A stretch of DNA of 64,000 nucleotides. Source: CAYSSJ01 sp964433675. Its GTDB lineage: Bacteria; Cloacimonadota; Cloacimonadia; Cloacimonadales; TCS61. The DNA is taken from NCBI GenBank assembly GCA_964433675.1, contig CAYSSJ010000011.1, forward strand, positions 1 to 64,000, given 5' to 3'. Below the pieces are notes generated by a model. The model was not told the origin of the DNA, did not search any database, and saw only the letters and a list, made by a program, of their open reading frames with translations. Below, piece after piece: positions 22,553-32,685 of this stretch. The position numbers and the translations under genes are program-made. How positions within the stretch are numbered: position 1 is the first letter of the stretch; each line of letters starts with the position of its first letter.

Positions 22553-23719
22553 TTATTTCTTATCCTTACTTTTAAACAGTTTTCTGTACAAATGGTCTGT
22601 TTCATCAATTAACCTCTCTGAATTAAATAATCTTATGGCTTTCTTTGATGCATTACTTTGTAATGGAATGTATTTATCTCTATTAGTTATCCAATCCAGT
22701 ATTATATCAATAAACGATTTAGAATCACCTGCGGGAAAAAAGAAACCATCTTTACCATATTCGATTAAATCTGGCACGCCCCCGACGTCAGTTGCCAAAA
22801 CTAATTTCCCACATGCCATCGCCTCAATGATTGCCACAGGAGTTCCTTCATTGTTGGAAGTCAACATAACGACATTTAAATCAGCATATGCTTTTTTTAA
22901 GTCTTGAATATTCCCTGTTAAAATGACATTAGATTCAAGTTTTCTTCTTAGGATTTCTTTTTCAATATTGCCTCTAAGTTCTCCATCACCTACAATAACA
23001 AAGATTATCTCTTTGTGAATCTTCAAAATTTTCTCACAAATTTCCAAGAACATCATATGATTTTTTATTGGAGTTAGACGCCCGATAATTCCAACTAAAG
23101 GCATCTCTGAGGGTATATTATACTCATCTCTAAAGGAATTAATATGCGTTCTATTCGGTAAAACATTTTCAAAATCAAAACCAAGATTAATTATTTCGAT
23201 TTTTTCCTTTTCACATATTTTCAGATTAACTAGTTCATCTTTCTGTTGTCTGCTAATAGCGATAATTTTGGTAGTATATCTTGCCAAAGCTCTTTCAATC
23301 ATAATAAAAAAATGAGTTTTAAATTTTCCGAAGTAGTTTTTGAAAATGTTGCCATGAAATGTATGAATAATTAACGGAACCCGCATTAGAATTGCAGCTA
23401 ATCTTCCAACCAAGCCAGCTTTCGCAGTGTGAGTATGAACTATGTCAGGCTTAAAACGTTTAATCACTTTGATTATTGCAACTAGTGCTTTAAAATCTTT
23501 AATCAGTCTAATCTCACGACTCATAGTATCAATATATATCGGTTCTAAACCATATTTTTCAGCATAATAATACATGTCTGATTCATGATTTTCCGTTTTT
23601 CCGGATAACAACAATGTTTCATATTCTTTACTGTTTAACTTCGAGTTTAACAATACAACATGTATTGTCGGTCCACCGACATTTAATCTAGTAATAATGC
23701 GAAGAACTTTAATTTTCAC
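22553..23719 (-). CDS. GT4-family glycosyltransferase
   Basis: A 388-residue GT-B glycosyltransferase. The N-terminal domain starts KVLRIITRLNVGGPTIHV, the acceptor-side glycine loop. The C-terminal domain has VGIIGRLTPIKNHMMFLE, FVIVGDGELRGNIE, and the EX7E donor-binding motif in NNEGTPVAIIEAMACGKLV. HTHTAKAGLVGR and HTFHGNIF are typical of enzymes that add sugars to lipid-linked oligosaccharides. It starts with GTG and overlaps the next GT gene by 11 bases. It is the last gene of the leftward polysaccharide operon and lies closest to the prophage. Confidence 0.88.
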   Translation of the reverse strand: MKIKVLRIITRLNVGGPTIHVVLLNSKLNSKEYETLLLSGKTENHESDMYYYAEKYGLEPIYIDTMSREIRLIKDFKALVAIIKVIKRFKPDIVHTHTAKAGLVGRLAAILMRVPLIIHTFHGNIFKNYFGKFKTHFFIMIERALARYTTKIIAISRQQKDELVNLKICEKEKIEIINLGFDFENVLPNRTHINSFRDEYNIPSEMPLVGIIGRLTPIKNHMMFLEICEKILKIHKEIIFVIVGDGELRGNIEKEILRRKLESNVILTGNIQDLKKAYADLNVVMLTSNNEGTPVAIIEAMACGKLVLATDVGGVPDLIEYGKDGFFFPAGDSKSFIDIILDWITNRDKYIPLQSNASKKAIRLFNSERLIDETDHLYRKLFKSKDKK

Positions 23720-24851
23720 TTGAATGCTCTTGTAAACTTTGAAAAACCTTAAAGGTTTTTCTAGCTGTAGCTTCCCAACTATATGATTTTAGATTTTTGG
23801 AGGCTTTGATAATTACTTCGTTCCTTAATTTTCTATCTGTAAACATCCGTTCCAGTTTATCTTTGATATCTTCGATATCGAATGGATCAAAGTATAGAGC
23901 GCCTTTCCCACATATTTCCGGAATGCATGAAGTATTGCTTACAACTGAGGGAGTATTCATTGCAGCAGCCTCTAACGGAGGGAATCCAAAACCTTCATAT
24001 ATGGAGGGAAACACTAAACAAAGTGCCTGATTGTATAATGCTAACAAAACTTCGCGCGAAACAAATTCCAAATATATAATATCTTCTTCTCGATTAATTA
24101 TCTTTAGCTCTTGTTTGTATTTATAATTCTTTTTACCTACTATTATTAATTTGCAATTTATTTTGTTGGCTTTTTTCAGCTCAAGATAGGCTTGAAATAG
24201 ATTCAGGTAATTTTTTCTTGGTTCTAAATGTCCAACCGAGAGAATAAATTTATCTTTTCCGATTTCATATTTGTGTAAGATATCATCGTCTAATAAACTG
24301 ATATTATGAGGCGTAAATTTATTTTCATTAATAGCTTCATGAATTACTGAAATTTTTGTTGATTTAATTCTATAATACTTTAATATTTCTTTTTTTGTGA
24401 ATTCAGAGACAGTGATAATAGTTTCACATCGTTTGATAGATTTTCTAAAAGCGTATTTAATATATTGATACCTAAAAAACGGATAACTTTTTGGATAACG
24501 TCTAAAACGTAAATCATGGACAGTCATCACCATTGGGCATTTAATGACTGTTGGTACATGGAAAAAAGGAGAATGGAAAACATCAAATTTTTCTTTTTTT
24601 TCTTCAGCTTTCCAAAATTTATTTTGAAATAAAGCTCTTTTTATTTTTTGATTTCTAGCGAAGGGAAATAGTTTATATCTCAGATTAGCAGGCATTGTCT
24701 TCTGCCAAAACTTTTCATCATCTTTAGAGACATAAAAAATGAATTTGGATTCTTTATTTAGATCTGTCAAATGAGTTACCAGATTGTAGATATATTCTCC
24801 TATCCCACCTGACTTTTCACCATAATAACAACAATTAACTGCTATTTTCAT
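23709..24851 (-). CDS. GT4-family glycosyltransferase
   Basis: A 380-residue GT-B enzyme. Motifs are SGGIGEYIYNLVTHLT near residue 15, MVTVHDLRFRRYPKSYPFF (mannosyltransferase B-like), FILSVGHLEPRKNYLNLFQAY, and EGFGFPPLEAAAMNTPSVVSNTS, the EX7E donor site. Family relatives transfer mannose or similar hexoses. AGGAGG precedes the ATG. It is part of the surface polysaccharide operon. Confidence 0.88.
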   Translation of the reverse strand: MKIAVNCCYYGEKSGGIGEYIYNLVTHLTDLNKESKFIFYVSKDDEKFWQKTMPANLRYKLFPFARNQKIKRALFQNKFWKAEEKKEKFDVFHSPFFHVPTVIKCPMVMTVHDLRFRRYPKSYPFFRYQYIKYAFRKSIKRCETIITVSEFTKKEILKYYRIKSTKISVIHEAINENKFTPHNISLLDDDILHKYEIGKDKFILSVGHLEPRKNYLNLFQAYLELKKANKINCKLIIVGKKNYKYKQELKIINREEDIIYLEFVSREVLLALYNQALCLVFPSIYEGFGFPPLEAAAMNTPSVVSNTSCIPEICGKGALYFDPFDIEDIKDKLERMFTDRKLRNEVIIKASKNLKSYSWEATARKTFKVFQSLQEHSSEN

Positions 24852-24859
24852 TCATCCTC

Positions 24860-26143
24860 CTACATAGACCTACTAGATTGATATCTATTTACTAAGTTTG
24901 ATATTTTATCTGCCAACTTGTGTGTAATATTTTTCAAATCATAATCTTGGAGCATTTCATACGGTCTTTTTTGATATCGTATTTCGCCTCTATACGCTTT
25001 TTCAAAAAGACTAACCATTTCTTCAATATTATTATTAGAAGCTGTTTCTCCCAATTGATTTTTATCTAAAAACTCGAACAATGGTCCTTCGCACACATTA
25101 AAACTGATAATGGGTTTGCAACTCAAAGCATATTCAAATACTTTTGCAGAAACAGCATCTTTTCTAATACTGGGATAATAAAAATGCACTAATACATCTG
25201 CGCTCTTTTGCATCTCCAATACCTTATCCCTCGGGATCGTTCTGATACATTTTATGTTGTGACTGTTGATGTTTTTTATATGGTCTATAGTTTTTTTATC
25301 AGACAAGCCAACAAAGATTAGCAGACAATTGTTTATATTATTTTTTTTGATAAAATTGTCGAAAGCTCTTACTACATAGTCAGGATTATAATCCTCAGAT
25401 TTTCGATTATACTTACCCGTGTATAAAAACACAAATTTATCCTTTTTTCCCTCAGTTTCCATATCTGCATTGAAATCTTCCAAATCGAACCCATTAGTTA
25501 ACTTAATTACTTCTCCCCTACTTTTATATGTTTTTAGATAATCTACAATCGGATCTGTAACTGAGATTAACAAATCAGCATTTTTTACACTTTTTTTCTC
25601 CCAATAATTATCGGTAAATCTCCTAATAAAGCTCTGCTTTTGGTTGATCAAATTATTTTTCCAGGGATCACGAAAATCAAGTACAAGTGGGATATTAAAT
25701 AACTTTTTTATGATAACTCCGGGAATAAATGTGCTAAAAGGTTCACCACATACCATAATTGCATTTATTCTTTCTTTCTTTATGGTTCTTATCATCTTTG
25801 GTAAAAAACTAATACTCCACCAAATATACTTATCAGGAGAGAACAGAAAATCTTTTATTATATACTTCATTTTATTGAGTATATTGTTACTTACATTTTG
25901 TGCAGCAAAAGATTCTGTTTGTGGGATGATGACTTTTTTTCTTATGATTATAGCATTATCTGGAATATCTTTATTTAGTTTTAGATTCATTCCGCTTTTG
26001 TTATCAGCGGTAAAAATATACATTTTCACACCTAACCTGGCCAGGTATTTAGAAAATTTCAAGGCTCGAAATGCACCCACAGTATTGGTGGGAGCATAAT
26101 TGACAGTCAAATATAATAATCTTATTTTATCAAAATTTAGCAT
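24860..26143 (-). CDS. GT4-like glycosyltransferase
   Basis: A 427-residue GT-B protein of the WbuB/GT4-like type. The N-terminus has LLYLTVNYAPTNTVGAFRALKF, and a middle section has PLVLDFRDPWKNN. A C-terminal Rossmann domain has FVFLYTGKYNRKSEDYNP, CLLIFVGLSDK and DVLVHFYYPSIRKDAVSAKVFEYALSCKPI in parts. The usual EX7E is replaced by a K-(V)-F-E-Y motif common in this branch. It overlaps the epimerase gene by 14 bases. Donor and acceptor unknown. Confidence 0.8.
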   Translation of the reverse strand: MLNFDKIRLLYLTVNYAPTNTVGAFRALKFSKYLARLGVKMYIFTADNKSGMNLKLNKDIPDNAIIIRKKVIIPQTESFAAQNVSNNILNKMKYIIKDFLFSPDKYIWWSISFLPKMIRTIKKERINAIMVCGEPFSTFIPGVIIKKLFNIPLVLDFRDPWKNNLINQKQSFIRRFTDNYWEKKSVKNADLLISVTDPIVDYLKTYKSRGEVIKLTNGFDLEDFNADMETEGKKDKFVFLYTGKYNRKSEDYNPDYVVRAFDNFIKKNNINNCLLIFVGLSDKKTIDHIKNINSHNIKCIRTIPRDKVLEMQKSADVLVHFYYPSIRKDAVSAKVFEYALSCKPIISFNVCEGPLFEFLDKNQLGETASNNNIEEMVSLFEKAYRGEIRYQKRPYEMLQDYDLKNITHKLADKISNLVNRYQSSRSM

Positions 26144-27200
26144 AATACTTAAGTAGATACTCAGCTATTTTTGTCGCTGCTTTACCAGAGCCATAAAGAT
26201 CGACATTCTTGTCTGGTTTGACATTGCGCATTTTTTCAAAAGCTTTTATAATACTGTTTTTTTCAGCACCAGCGATATGGTTGAATCCATGCTTTACTAG
26301 CTCCACCCATTCAGTTTCATCTCGGACGGTTACACAAGGCTTAGACATAAAGAAAGCCTCCTTTTGTAAGCCACCGCTATCGGTAATCACCAAGCTACAA
26401 TGTTGAAGCAACCATAGCATTTGTAAATAACCGATCGGATCGATGATTTCAAACTCCGGTTTTAGATTATAGCTTTTTATGATCTTTCTGGTACGCGGAT
26501 GCATGGGGAAAACTATTTCCATTTCTTTGTTTATCTCATTAAACGCTTGAATTATATTGGATAATCTCGTCTTATCGTCAGTATTCTCCTGTCTATGAAC
26601 AGTTGCAAGAATAAATGGCTCAGACATTTCTTGTTTTGGTTTCTCGGCAAACTGAGCAAAATACTCTACCGCATCTTGCATCACATCTCCGGTTTTTAAT
26701 ACATCACACTCGAAATTGCCATATCCCTCATTTTTCAAATTTTCCACGGCTTTATCCGTGGGACAAAACAGAGCATTACTTATACGATCGGTTAATATAC
26801 GATTGATCTCCTCAGGCATATTCATATTTCCCGAGCGCAGTCCCGCTTCCACATGTGCTACCTTGATATGCAATTTACGGGCAGCCAAAGCGCCGGCAAT
26901 AGTTGAATTCGTATCACCATACACTATTACCCAGTCTGGTTTTTGTTCGAATAAGACATTTTCGACTCCTTCTAACATAGCGCCAGTCATCGCTCCATGT
27001 GTTTTGCTATTAATTCCCAAATTATAGTCAGGTGGAGGAATTTTCATCTGTCTGAAGAAGATATCGCTCATATTATCATCAAAATGCTGGCCAGTATGCA
27101 AGATAATCTCATTTACCTTTTCCTGCCTTCTCAATTCTTTGCTGACCATAGCAGCTTTGATGAACTGTGGTCTGGCTCCAATAATAGATAAGATTTTCAT
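26130..27200 (-). CDS. wecB: UDP-N-acetylglucosamine 2-epimerase (non-hydrolysing)
   Basis: A 356-residue enzyme converting UDP-GlcNAc to UDP-ManNAc. Sequence landmarks are IGARPQFIKAAMVSKEL at the N-terminus, LHTGQHFDDNMSDIFF, VYGDTNSTIAGALAA, HVEAGLRSGNMNMPEEINR with the conserved His and Glu, then TVHRQENTDD, and TDSGGLQKEAFFM in the UDP site. Length matches WecB/MnaA. No WecC dehydrogenase is seen nearby, so the product would supply ManNAc itself or a ManNAc acid made elsewhere. AAGGATA precedes the ATG. Confidence 0.93.
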   Translation of the reverse strand: MKILSIIGARPQFIKAAMVSKELRRQEKVNEIILHTGQHFDDNMSDIFFRQMKIPPPDYNLGINSKTHGAMTGAMLEGVENVLFEQKPDWVIVYGDTNSTIAGALAARKLHIKVAHVEAGLRSGNMNMPEEINRILTDRISNALFCPTDKAVENLKNEGYGNFECDVLKTGDVMQDAVEYFAQFAEKPKQEMSEPFILATVHRQENTDDKTRLSNIIQAFNEINKEMEIVFPMHPRTRKIIKSYNLKPEFEIIDPIGYLQMLWLLQHCSLVITDSGGLQKEAFFMSKPCVTVRDETEWVELVKHGFNHIAGAEKNSIIKAFEKMRNVKPDKNVDLYGSGKAATKIAEYLLKYYAKF

Positions 27201-27312
27201 AAATGATATCCTTGATATTCATTAAGATATATAACATTATTAGTTACAATAACATCCTGAATATTTGAGATAAAAAAGTCATGCCTTGCCAAATTGCAGA
27301 ATGAACAGCTGT

Positions 27313-28485
27313 TTAATTTCCCAACATACATTCTACATACTCCTTTGCTTCTGTAATAAAATTCCCTGTCTGCCTAATCCATTTTTTCCCATTTTCAGAA
27401 TACTTTTTACGTACTTCAGGGTCAAACAAGCAAGTTACTGCATCTTTGAAATCATTGTAACTCAGAGGATCAATAGTTATGCCAGCATTGCTAATATCTA
27501 TATATTTTTTCACGTTATCGAAGTTACTTGTCAATATAGGTAATCCTACAGCCATATAATCAAAATTCTTGACCGGTAGATTTCTTTTATATTTTACTAT
27601 TGGCATTAACAAACAAACTCCGACATCATAATCTTTTAGTTTTGTCATCAACTCAGCATAATCAATCCAATCTTTTTTGATTATCAACCCTTTATCTGCC
27701 AAACTGCCTAAATCCTGATTCGCTGGGACATATACAGTAAACTTGAGCTTACAATCAGCATGCTCTTCATTGAATCGTTTACAATAATATGCGCACTCAA
27801 TTATACCTCGGTATTTATTAAACCCGCCAATATATATCAGACTTAAAACATTTTTGGGAGAAAAGATGATCTTATGATCAGCAACCTTGTAAGGAAAATT
27901 ACGTAACAAACCTACCCTTTTTGCTTTATAGATTTTTTTTCTATAATTTTGGAGAAGAAATTCATCAGTACAGAAAACCGCATCAAATCTTCTAGCTAAT
28001 AAAACTTCTGTCATTCTAGCCCATATCCCTTTCAATCTTCCTTTTATTGATCTGTTTCTATATTCTAAAGCTTGCAGATAATAATCTTCTTGTGCATCGT
28101 AAATCAATCGTGCTTTGGTTTTTTGTTTAGTTTTCAAAGCAATTCTCAATTCTAGTGCATGTGAAGCCTGAATAGCATCAGGAGAGATTTTCTTTGCATA
28201 CCTTATAAGATGTTTCGTTTGTATCCTATTCAATACAAAACGGTCTAAAAGTGTTTCAGAAAATCGATAGTATGGTCCAACGCAAACAATTCTTTTAAAT
28301 TTAATTTGATTATTTACATTCTCTTTTACTACTATACTAAACTTTTCGTCTTCATACTCTTTTGTCCAATCTAGGAAATAAACCTTCAAGTTTGGTTCAT
28401 TGTCCAGAAGAATTCTCATCTGTCTGTAGCAAAGTCTGGGGTCATTGTAATGATGATGTTTCCCTATGAGCAAAACTTTTTTCAT
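27313..28485 (-). CDS. Glycosyltransferase (GT4-like)
   Basis: A 390-residue GT-B protein. I start at ATG 28485 (MKKVLLIGKHHHYND) because GGAG lies just upstream; longer starts have no ribosome site. Landmarks are SPDAIQASHALELRIAL, RLIYDAQEDYYLQAL, LSLIYIGGFNKYRGI and KNFDYMAVGLPILTSNF, where family members bind the nucleotide sugar. It lacks a clear EX7E motif. A 112-bp gap separates it from the epimerase gene. Confidence 0.75.
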   Translation of the reverse strand: MKKVLLIGKHHHYNDPRLCYRQMRILLDNEPNLKVYFLDWTKEYEDEKFSIVVKENVNNQIKFKRIVCVGPYYRFSETLLDRFVLNRIQTKHLIRYAKKISPDAIQASHALELRIALKTKQKTKARLIYDAQEDYYLQALEYRNRSIKGRLKGIWARMTEVLLARRFDAVFCTDEFLLQNYRKKIYKAKRVGLLRNFPYKVADHKIIFSPKNVLSLIYIGGFNKYRGIIECAYYCKRFNEEHADCKLKFTVYVPANQDLGSLADKGLIIKKDWIDYAELMTKLKDYDVGVCLLMPIVKYKRNLPVKNFDYMAVGLPILTSNFDNVKKYIDISNAGITIDPLSYNDFKDAVTCLFDPEVRKKYSENGKKWIRQTGNFITEAKEYVECMLGN

Positions 28486-28587
28486 TTTACTCTCCATGAA
28501 TTTGCAGAACATATCAAAATTTGAGATATCAGAAAAAAAGCAAATGAATTTTTGAGGATTAGTTTCATCATATTAAAGTATATTAAA

Positions 28588-30060
28588 CTATCCATTTCTT
28601 AGCATTCTCCTCAACTTGTTATTTATTAACACATACATAACAAGTATTTCTTTATATTTTACTATTCCTGTCAATGGTAATAATGATATAAACAAAAGTG
28701 TAAAAACGGTTTTAATTAAAAACGGCACACTCAAAAAAACAACAAGAAAGACAAATATCGCAGTTAATGATATAAAAATAACAACTGAAAAAATCTTGTA
28801 GGGTATATGATAGACTTTCTGGGAAAACATGAATAGCAATATGGTCATCACAAGAAAAGATGCTAAGCTAGAGATAACAGCACCCATCATGCCGATTTTG
28901 CTAATCAAGTAATAATTTAGCAATACATTTAGTAGCGCTGCGACTATATTCGTTATCGAAACATAATATGTTTTTTTTGTTAATGTAGTTCCTACTGAAA
29001 AAACCATATAAGCCCCATACAAGACATAGGACAAAGCGATAAAAGGGATGACTGAATAAGCCGAATAATAATCTACATTTGTAGTAATCAATTTTATAAA
29101 ATCTTTTCCATAAACTGATATTATGATAAAAATGATACAGGCAATAAATATATATATATTCAAAACTTTGCTATATATATTCTTAGCATTTGCATCATGC
29201 TGGTACTTGAACATTATGGCAGCCCAAGATAGCATGAAGGGAGAAACAATTAGTATCTTAATTAGCATGGCAAATTTTACACCCAGGGAATAAATACCAA
29301 CTTGCGACATGGCTATTTCTTCTGGTAACAGATACATCAACATATAACGATCTGTGAAATTTAATACCCACCCAGCTAATCCTGCGATAGCAAATGGAAC
29401 ACCAATCTGTAGAAGTTCTTTTACATATTCCCATTTGAAAACTGGCAGCATATGTTTTTTAAAATATGGAATAAAAGCAATAAAGCAAACTAGCATCGTA
29501 ATGAATATTGCTTCCCTGGATCCAAGATATCCTCGCTTTAGACCGGCTACGAATAAAATGTTCAGCAGTGCATAAATTATTATCTTTACTATTATAAAAA
29601 TCGCATAAGTTTTTGGCTTTTCTTGAGCGCGTAAAATAGATAACCCTATTGTTATCAACCCTTCAAAGTAAACAGCTCCGATTACTAGTACAAGCAGGAC
29701 AACACTATGCTTACCACCAATAAGAAACGGAGCAATACTCTCTCTAAGAATAAATATTGGCAATAAAATAACTAATGATGATACAGAAAAAAAAATTAAT
29801 GTGGAACTAAGAATGACTTTTCTTTTCCCGATACAAGTTTCTTGAAAATAAACCTTGAATAGAGAGGAGTTAATCCCTAACTGAATGATGATTAAAAGAA
29901 CCGTGTTCAATACATTACAAATTTGTAATACTCCATAATCGGCCGGCGTTAGATAGCTAGTATACAAAGGAAGCAGTAAAAAAGCAATTAAGCGAGAACC
30001 AATACTTCCAAACCCATAGATAATGGATTGTTTGCCGAGTGAAAATATAGCTTCTCTCAT
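28588..30060 (-). CDS. wzx: Polysaccharide flippase (Wzx/MATE-like)
   Basis: A 490-residue inner-membrane protein with about 12-14 hydrophobic segments, opening with FSLGKQSIIYGFGSIGSRLIAFLLLPLYTSYL in pieces. That start, together with LTPADYGVLQICN, is the signature of the polysaccharide biosynthesis (MVF/PST) family. It should flip lipid-linked repeat units to the periplasmic face for the polymerase encoded two genes upstream. It overlaps the GT gene by four bases, and is identified by family, not by substrate. Confidence 0.88.
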   Translation of the reverse strand: MREAIFSLGKQSIIYGFGSIGSRLIAFLLLPLYTSYLTPADYGVLQICNVLNTVLLIIIQLGINSSLFKVYFQETCIGKRKVILSSTLIFFSVSSLVILLPIFILRESIAPFLIGGKHSVVLLVLVIGAVYFEGLITIGLSILRAQEKPKTYAIFIIVKIIIYALLNILFVAGLKRGYLGSREAIFITMLVCFIAFIPYFKKHMLPVFKWEYVKELLQIGVPFAIAGLAGWVLNFTDRYMLMYLLPEEIAMSQVGIYSLGVKFAMLIKILIVSPFMLSWAAIMFKYQHDANAKNIYSKVLNIYIFIACIIFIIISVYGKDFIKLITTNVDYYSAYSVIPFIALSYVLYGAYMVFSVGTTLTKKTYYVSITNIVAALLNVLLNYYLISKIGMMGAVISSLASFLVMTILLFMFSQKVYHIPYKIFSVVIFISLTAIFVFLVVFLSVPFLIKTVFTLLFISLLPLTGIVKYKEILVMYVLINNKLRRMLRNG

Positions 30061-31283
30061 CCGATGTTTACCCTAATTATCTCACCAATTCTCGCACAAA
30101 CTGCTTCCCAGTTATATCTTTCTATAACTCTTTTAAAACCTGCCTCTCCCATAGTTTTACACATATTTGGATTGTCTAATAATAATAAAGTTTTTTCTTC
30201 AATATCTTTCATATTATCCGGATCGACCAGATAACCTGTTTCGCCATTTACAATTGCTTCTGGCACACCGCCGGAATTACCACCTATAACAGGCTTTTTA
30301 CAAGCATTTGCTTCTAAGAATACTATGCCAAACCCTTCATATCTATTTGGCATAATAAATATATCACAGGTATTAATATATTCATTAACTAAATTGTGAG
30401 GAACTTCTCCGCAAAATCTCACGTTATCAATCACTCCTAATTTAATAGCCAGTTGTCTCAAGTGTTTTTTGTATTTGCCTTCACCAACTATTAAATAGTA
30501 AGTATTATTATATTTTGTTAGAACATTGGGCATAATTTGAATTACGCTTTCATTCCCTTTGTTAGGGATAAGAGAAGAAACCGTTAGCAAAATTTTAGCA
30601 TCCGTTGGAACATTATGTTTGTGTAAAATATCGATATTCTTTGGTATAGGATAAAAAAGATTTGTATTAGCACCAAGATTCACCACTTTGATTTCTCTTT
30701 TTACTCCTAAACTTATTGCCAAAGATTTGATATAATTACTATTGGCTATTACTAAATCTGCATGCTTCATAACCAAATTAAAGAGTTTTTTTATATTCCA
30801 CTTTTTACCTTGTAAAAGCAATTCGGCACCATGTATGTATGTAATATAAGGATATCCATATCTGACTTTGATAATAAGACCTACGACTCCCATAGTAATA
30901 GGTTTACTACACTGGATTATCCAATCTTCTTTACTGTTATGAAACAATTGGTGAGCTCCATCCAAAAATCTTGTTACTTGCCTTACGGCATTTCGATTCA
31001 ATATAAGTATAATTAGGAGTTTAAGCAGAAGAAATGATTTCTTGCTTTCGCATACTAATTTGAATATTTTTTTTAGCCCCTTCATGTAAGAGAGGGGTTG
31101 AGTAGAATATCTAAAAACTTTGAATGGAAGTTCATCACCGATTGGCTCATTATTATCCCGATAACACATAACAGCAGGTTGACCTCTATCCCAGTTTTTA
31201 GCCAACTGAAGCATATAAGTTTCTATGCCACCTTCAACAGGATAAAAATTTCTTGTTATTATTAATGTGTTAGTTTTTTTCAT
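30057..31283 (-). CDS. GT4-family glycosyltransferase
   Basis: A 408-residue GT-B enzyme. The start is placed at ATG 31283 (MKKTNTLIITRNFYPVEGG); this still overlaps the polymerase gene by 14 bases. Motifs include FYPVEGGIETYMLQLAKN, YPYITYIHGAELLL, ILLTVSSLIPNKGNESVI, YLIVGEGKYKKHLR, and the donor site PNRYEGFGIVFLEANACKKPVIGG with EX7E. It belongs to the family of PimB/WbaZ-type enzymes; sugar unknown. Confidence 0.88.
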   Translation of the reverse strand: MKKTNTLIITRNFYPVEGGIETYMLQLAKNWDRGQPAVMCYRDNNEPIGDELPFKVFRYSTQPLSYMKGLKKIFKLVCESKKSFLLLKLLIILILNRNAVRQVTRFLDGAHQLFHNSKEDWIIQCSKPITMGVVGLIIKVRYGYPYITYIHGAELLLQGKKWNIKKLFNLVMKHADLVIANSNYIKSLAISLGVKREIKVVNLGANTNLFYPIPKNIDILHKHNVPTDAKILLTVSSLIPNKGNESVIQIMPNVLTKYNNTYYLIVGEGKYKKHLRQLAIKLGVIDNVRFCGEVPHNLVNEYINTCDIFIMPNRYEGFGIVFLEANACKKPVIGGNSGGVPEAIVNGETGYLVDPDNMKDIEEKTLLLLDNPNMCKTMGEAGFKRVIERYNWEAVCARIGEIIRVNIG

Positions 31284-32685
31284 ATAGTTGATAACGAAGT
31301 TTATCGTATGACACAATCAATGCAAAATAAGAAGCCAATACAAACTGTGAATTGAGTTGGTGGTAGGCTGTCATCGGAATATCGACCATATTGTGCACGA
31401 TAAAATAAACAAAGAAACATAAGAATAAAGACAGTATCATTTTATCATGCCTACATACCGGTTTTTTGTACATTTTGAACAAGTATCTAAAAAACAACAC
31501 TATACTAAATAATAAAGCAGCCAATCCGATCAGTCCTTGTTCTGCCATAGTATTTAATATAATATTATGTGCTTGTGTATGATTAATTTCCAAAACCAGC
31601 GTAGAAGCTCCTATAATAATGGGGAAATAGTTTAAATACTCATCTTGGAAAGTATTTGGTCCGAAGCCAATTATAGGTTTCTCGACAAACATATTAATCG
31701 CTGTTTCCCACAAACCAATTCTCACTATTGTTCCCATGTCCAGAGTTTCCAAATCGAACCGTGCCATATATTTTGCATCTCCTATACTGTAAACAAATCC
31801 GCCTATAAGTAACACAAACACTAACAATATTACGGGGAATAGCAGTTTATATCTTTTAGGAAGCATCAAAAATAAATAAACCAATATTGCGATAAAAAGA
31901 CCTATGTATGCTCCTCGAGAAAAAGTGTTTAGAAACACCCAAAGAATAATCGAAATTATCACAATACATAACAATTTTTGGATGGTTTTTTTTGAGCATA
32001 TAAAAAAACCGATAAATAAAAAAAAATGAAACGCTAAAAATGGTGCAAAACTATTTCTACTCATGAATGTGCCTTGAACATGATTTAAAGCAGGACTGAA
32101 CATATACAAGATTTGATAGACTCCCACAATGAGAGGTATTATCAATGAAAGCGATATTAATTTCACAATTCTTCTAAAATCATCTGAAGTGGAAATGTAG
32201 TTTATCAAATAGATACCAAAAAATATTGCTTGTGAGTAGTTGATGAGCATATGCACAGAACTCTGATAATGTTTTGAAAAAAGCATTGAGATTATAAAAG
32301 ATGTTCCTAGTATCAAAAAGGGTATTGTCAGGCCATTTCGTTCAAATTTTATCAAGGGATGCCTGTATAGCCAAAAGAATAAAAAAAATGGCAAAAAAAG
32401 CACATAATGTGTAAGAATAAAATTGTCATCCCAAAAAAAATGTATGCCCAGCAATACGAAAAAAACAGCTAATAGCTTGGTCTCAAATTCCCTTAGCATC
32501 AACAAAACTACCAGAGGAGTCACTGCCATCAATTGAACCAATTTGGAAGGTAAGGCGTCAGTTATAAGGAGCAAAAATATCCCTATCGCATAGAGAAGTA
32601 GTATTCCAACGATATACTTCAAAGGATGTTTATTAAAACTTGAGATACTTTTTGATTTCATCAATTTTCGGCTTGTTCTCTTCAT
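31270..32685 (-). CDS. O-antigen polymerase/ligase (Wzy/WaaL-like)
   Basis: A 471-residue protein with about 12 membrane segments. The central motif HVQGTFMSRNSFAPFLAF and a large periplasmic loop (IIGFGPNTFQDEYLNYFP then NHTQAHNIILNTMAEQGLIG) are typical of the Wzy_C/O-antigen ligase family, where His and Arg residues in this loop are required. It would polymerise or ligate the units flipped by Wzx. Its start overlaps the Wzz gene; ATG 32661 is a possible shorter start. Confidence 0.85.
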   Translation of the reverse strand: MKRTSRKLMKSKSISSFNKHPLKYIVGILLLYAIGIFLLLITDALPSKLVQLMAVTPLVVLLMLREFETKLLAVFFVLLGIHFFWDDNFILTHYVLFLPFFLFFWLYRHPLIKFERNGLTIPFLILGTSFIISMLFSKHYQSSVHMLINYSQAIFFGIYLINYISTSDDFRRIVKLISLSLIIPLIVGVYQILYMFSPALNHVQGTFMSRNSFAPFLAFHFFLFIGFFICSKKTIQKLLCIVIISIILWVFLNTFSRGAYIGLFIAILVYLFLMLPKRYKLLFPVILLVFVLLIGGFVYSIGDAKYMARFDLETLDMGTIVRIGLWETAINMFVEKPIIGFGPNTFQDEYLNYFPIIIGASTLVLEINHTQAHNIILNTMAEQGLIGLAALLFSIVLFFRYLFKMYKKPVCRHDKMILSLFLCFFVYFIVHNMVDIPMTAYHQLNSQFVLASYFALIVSYDKLRYQLYEKN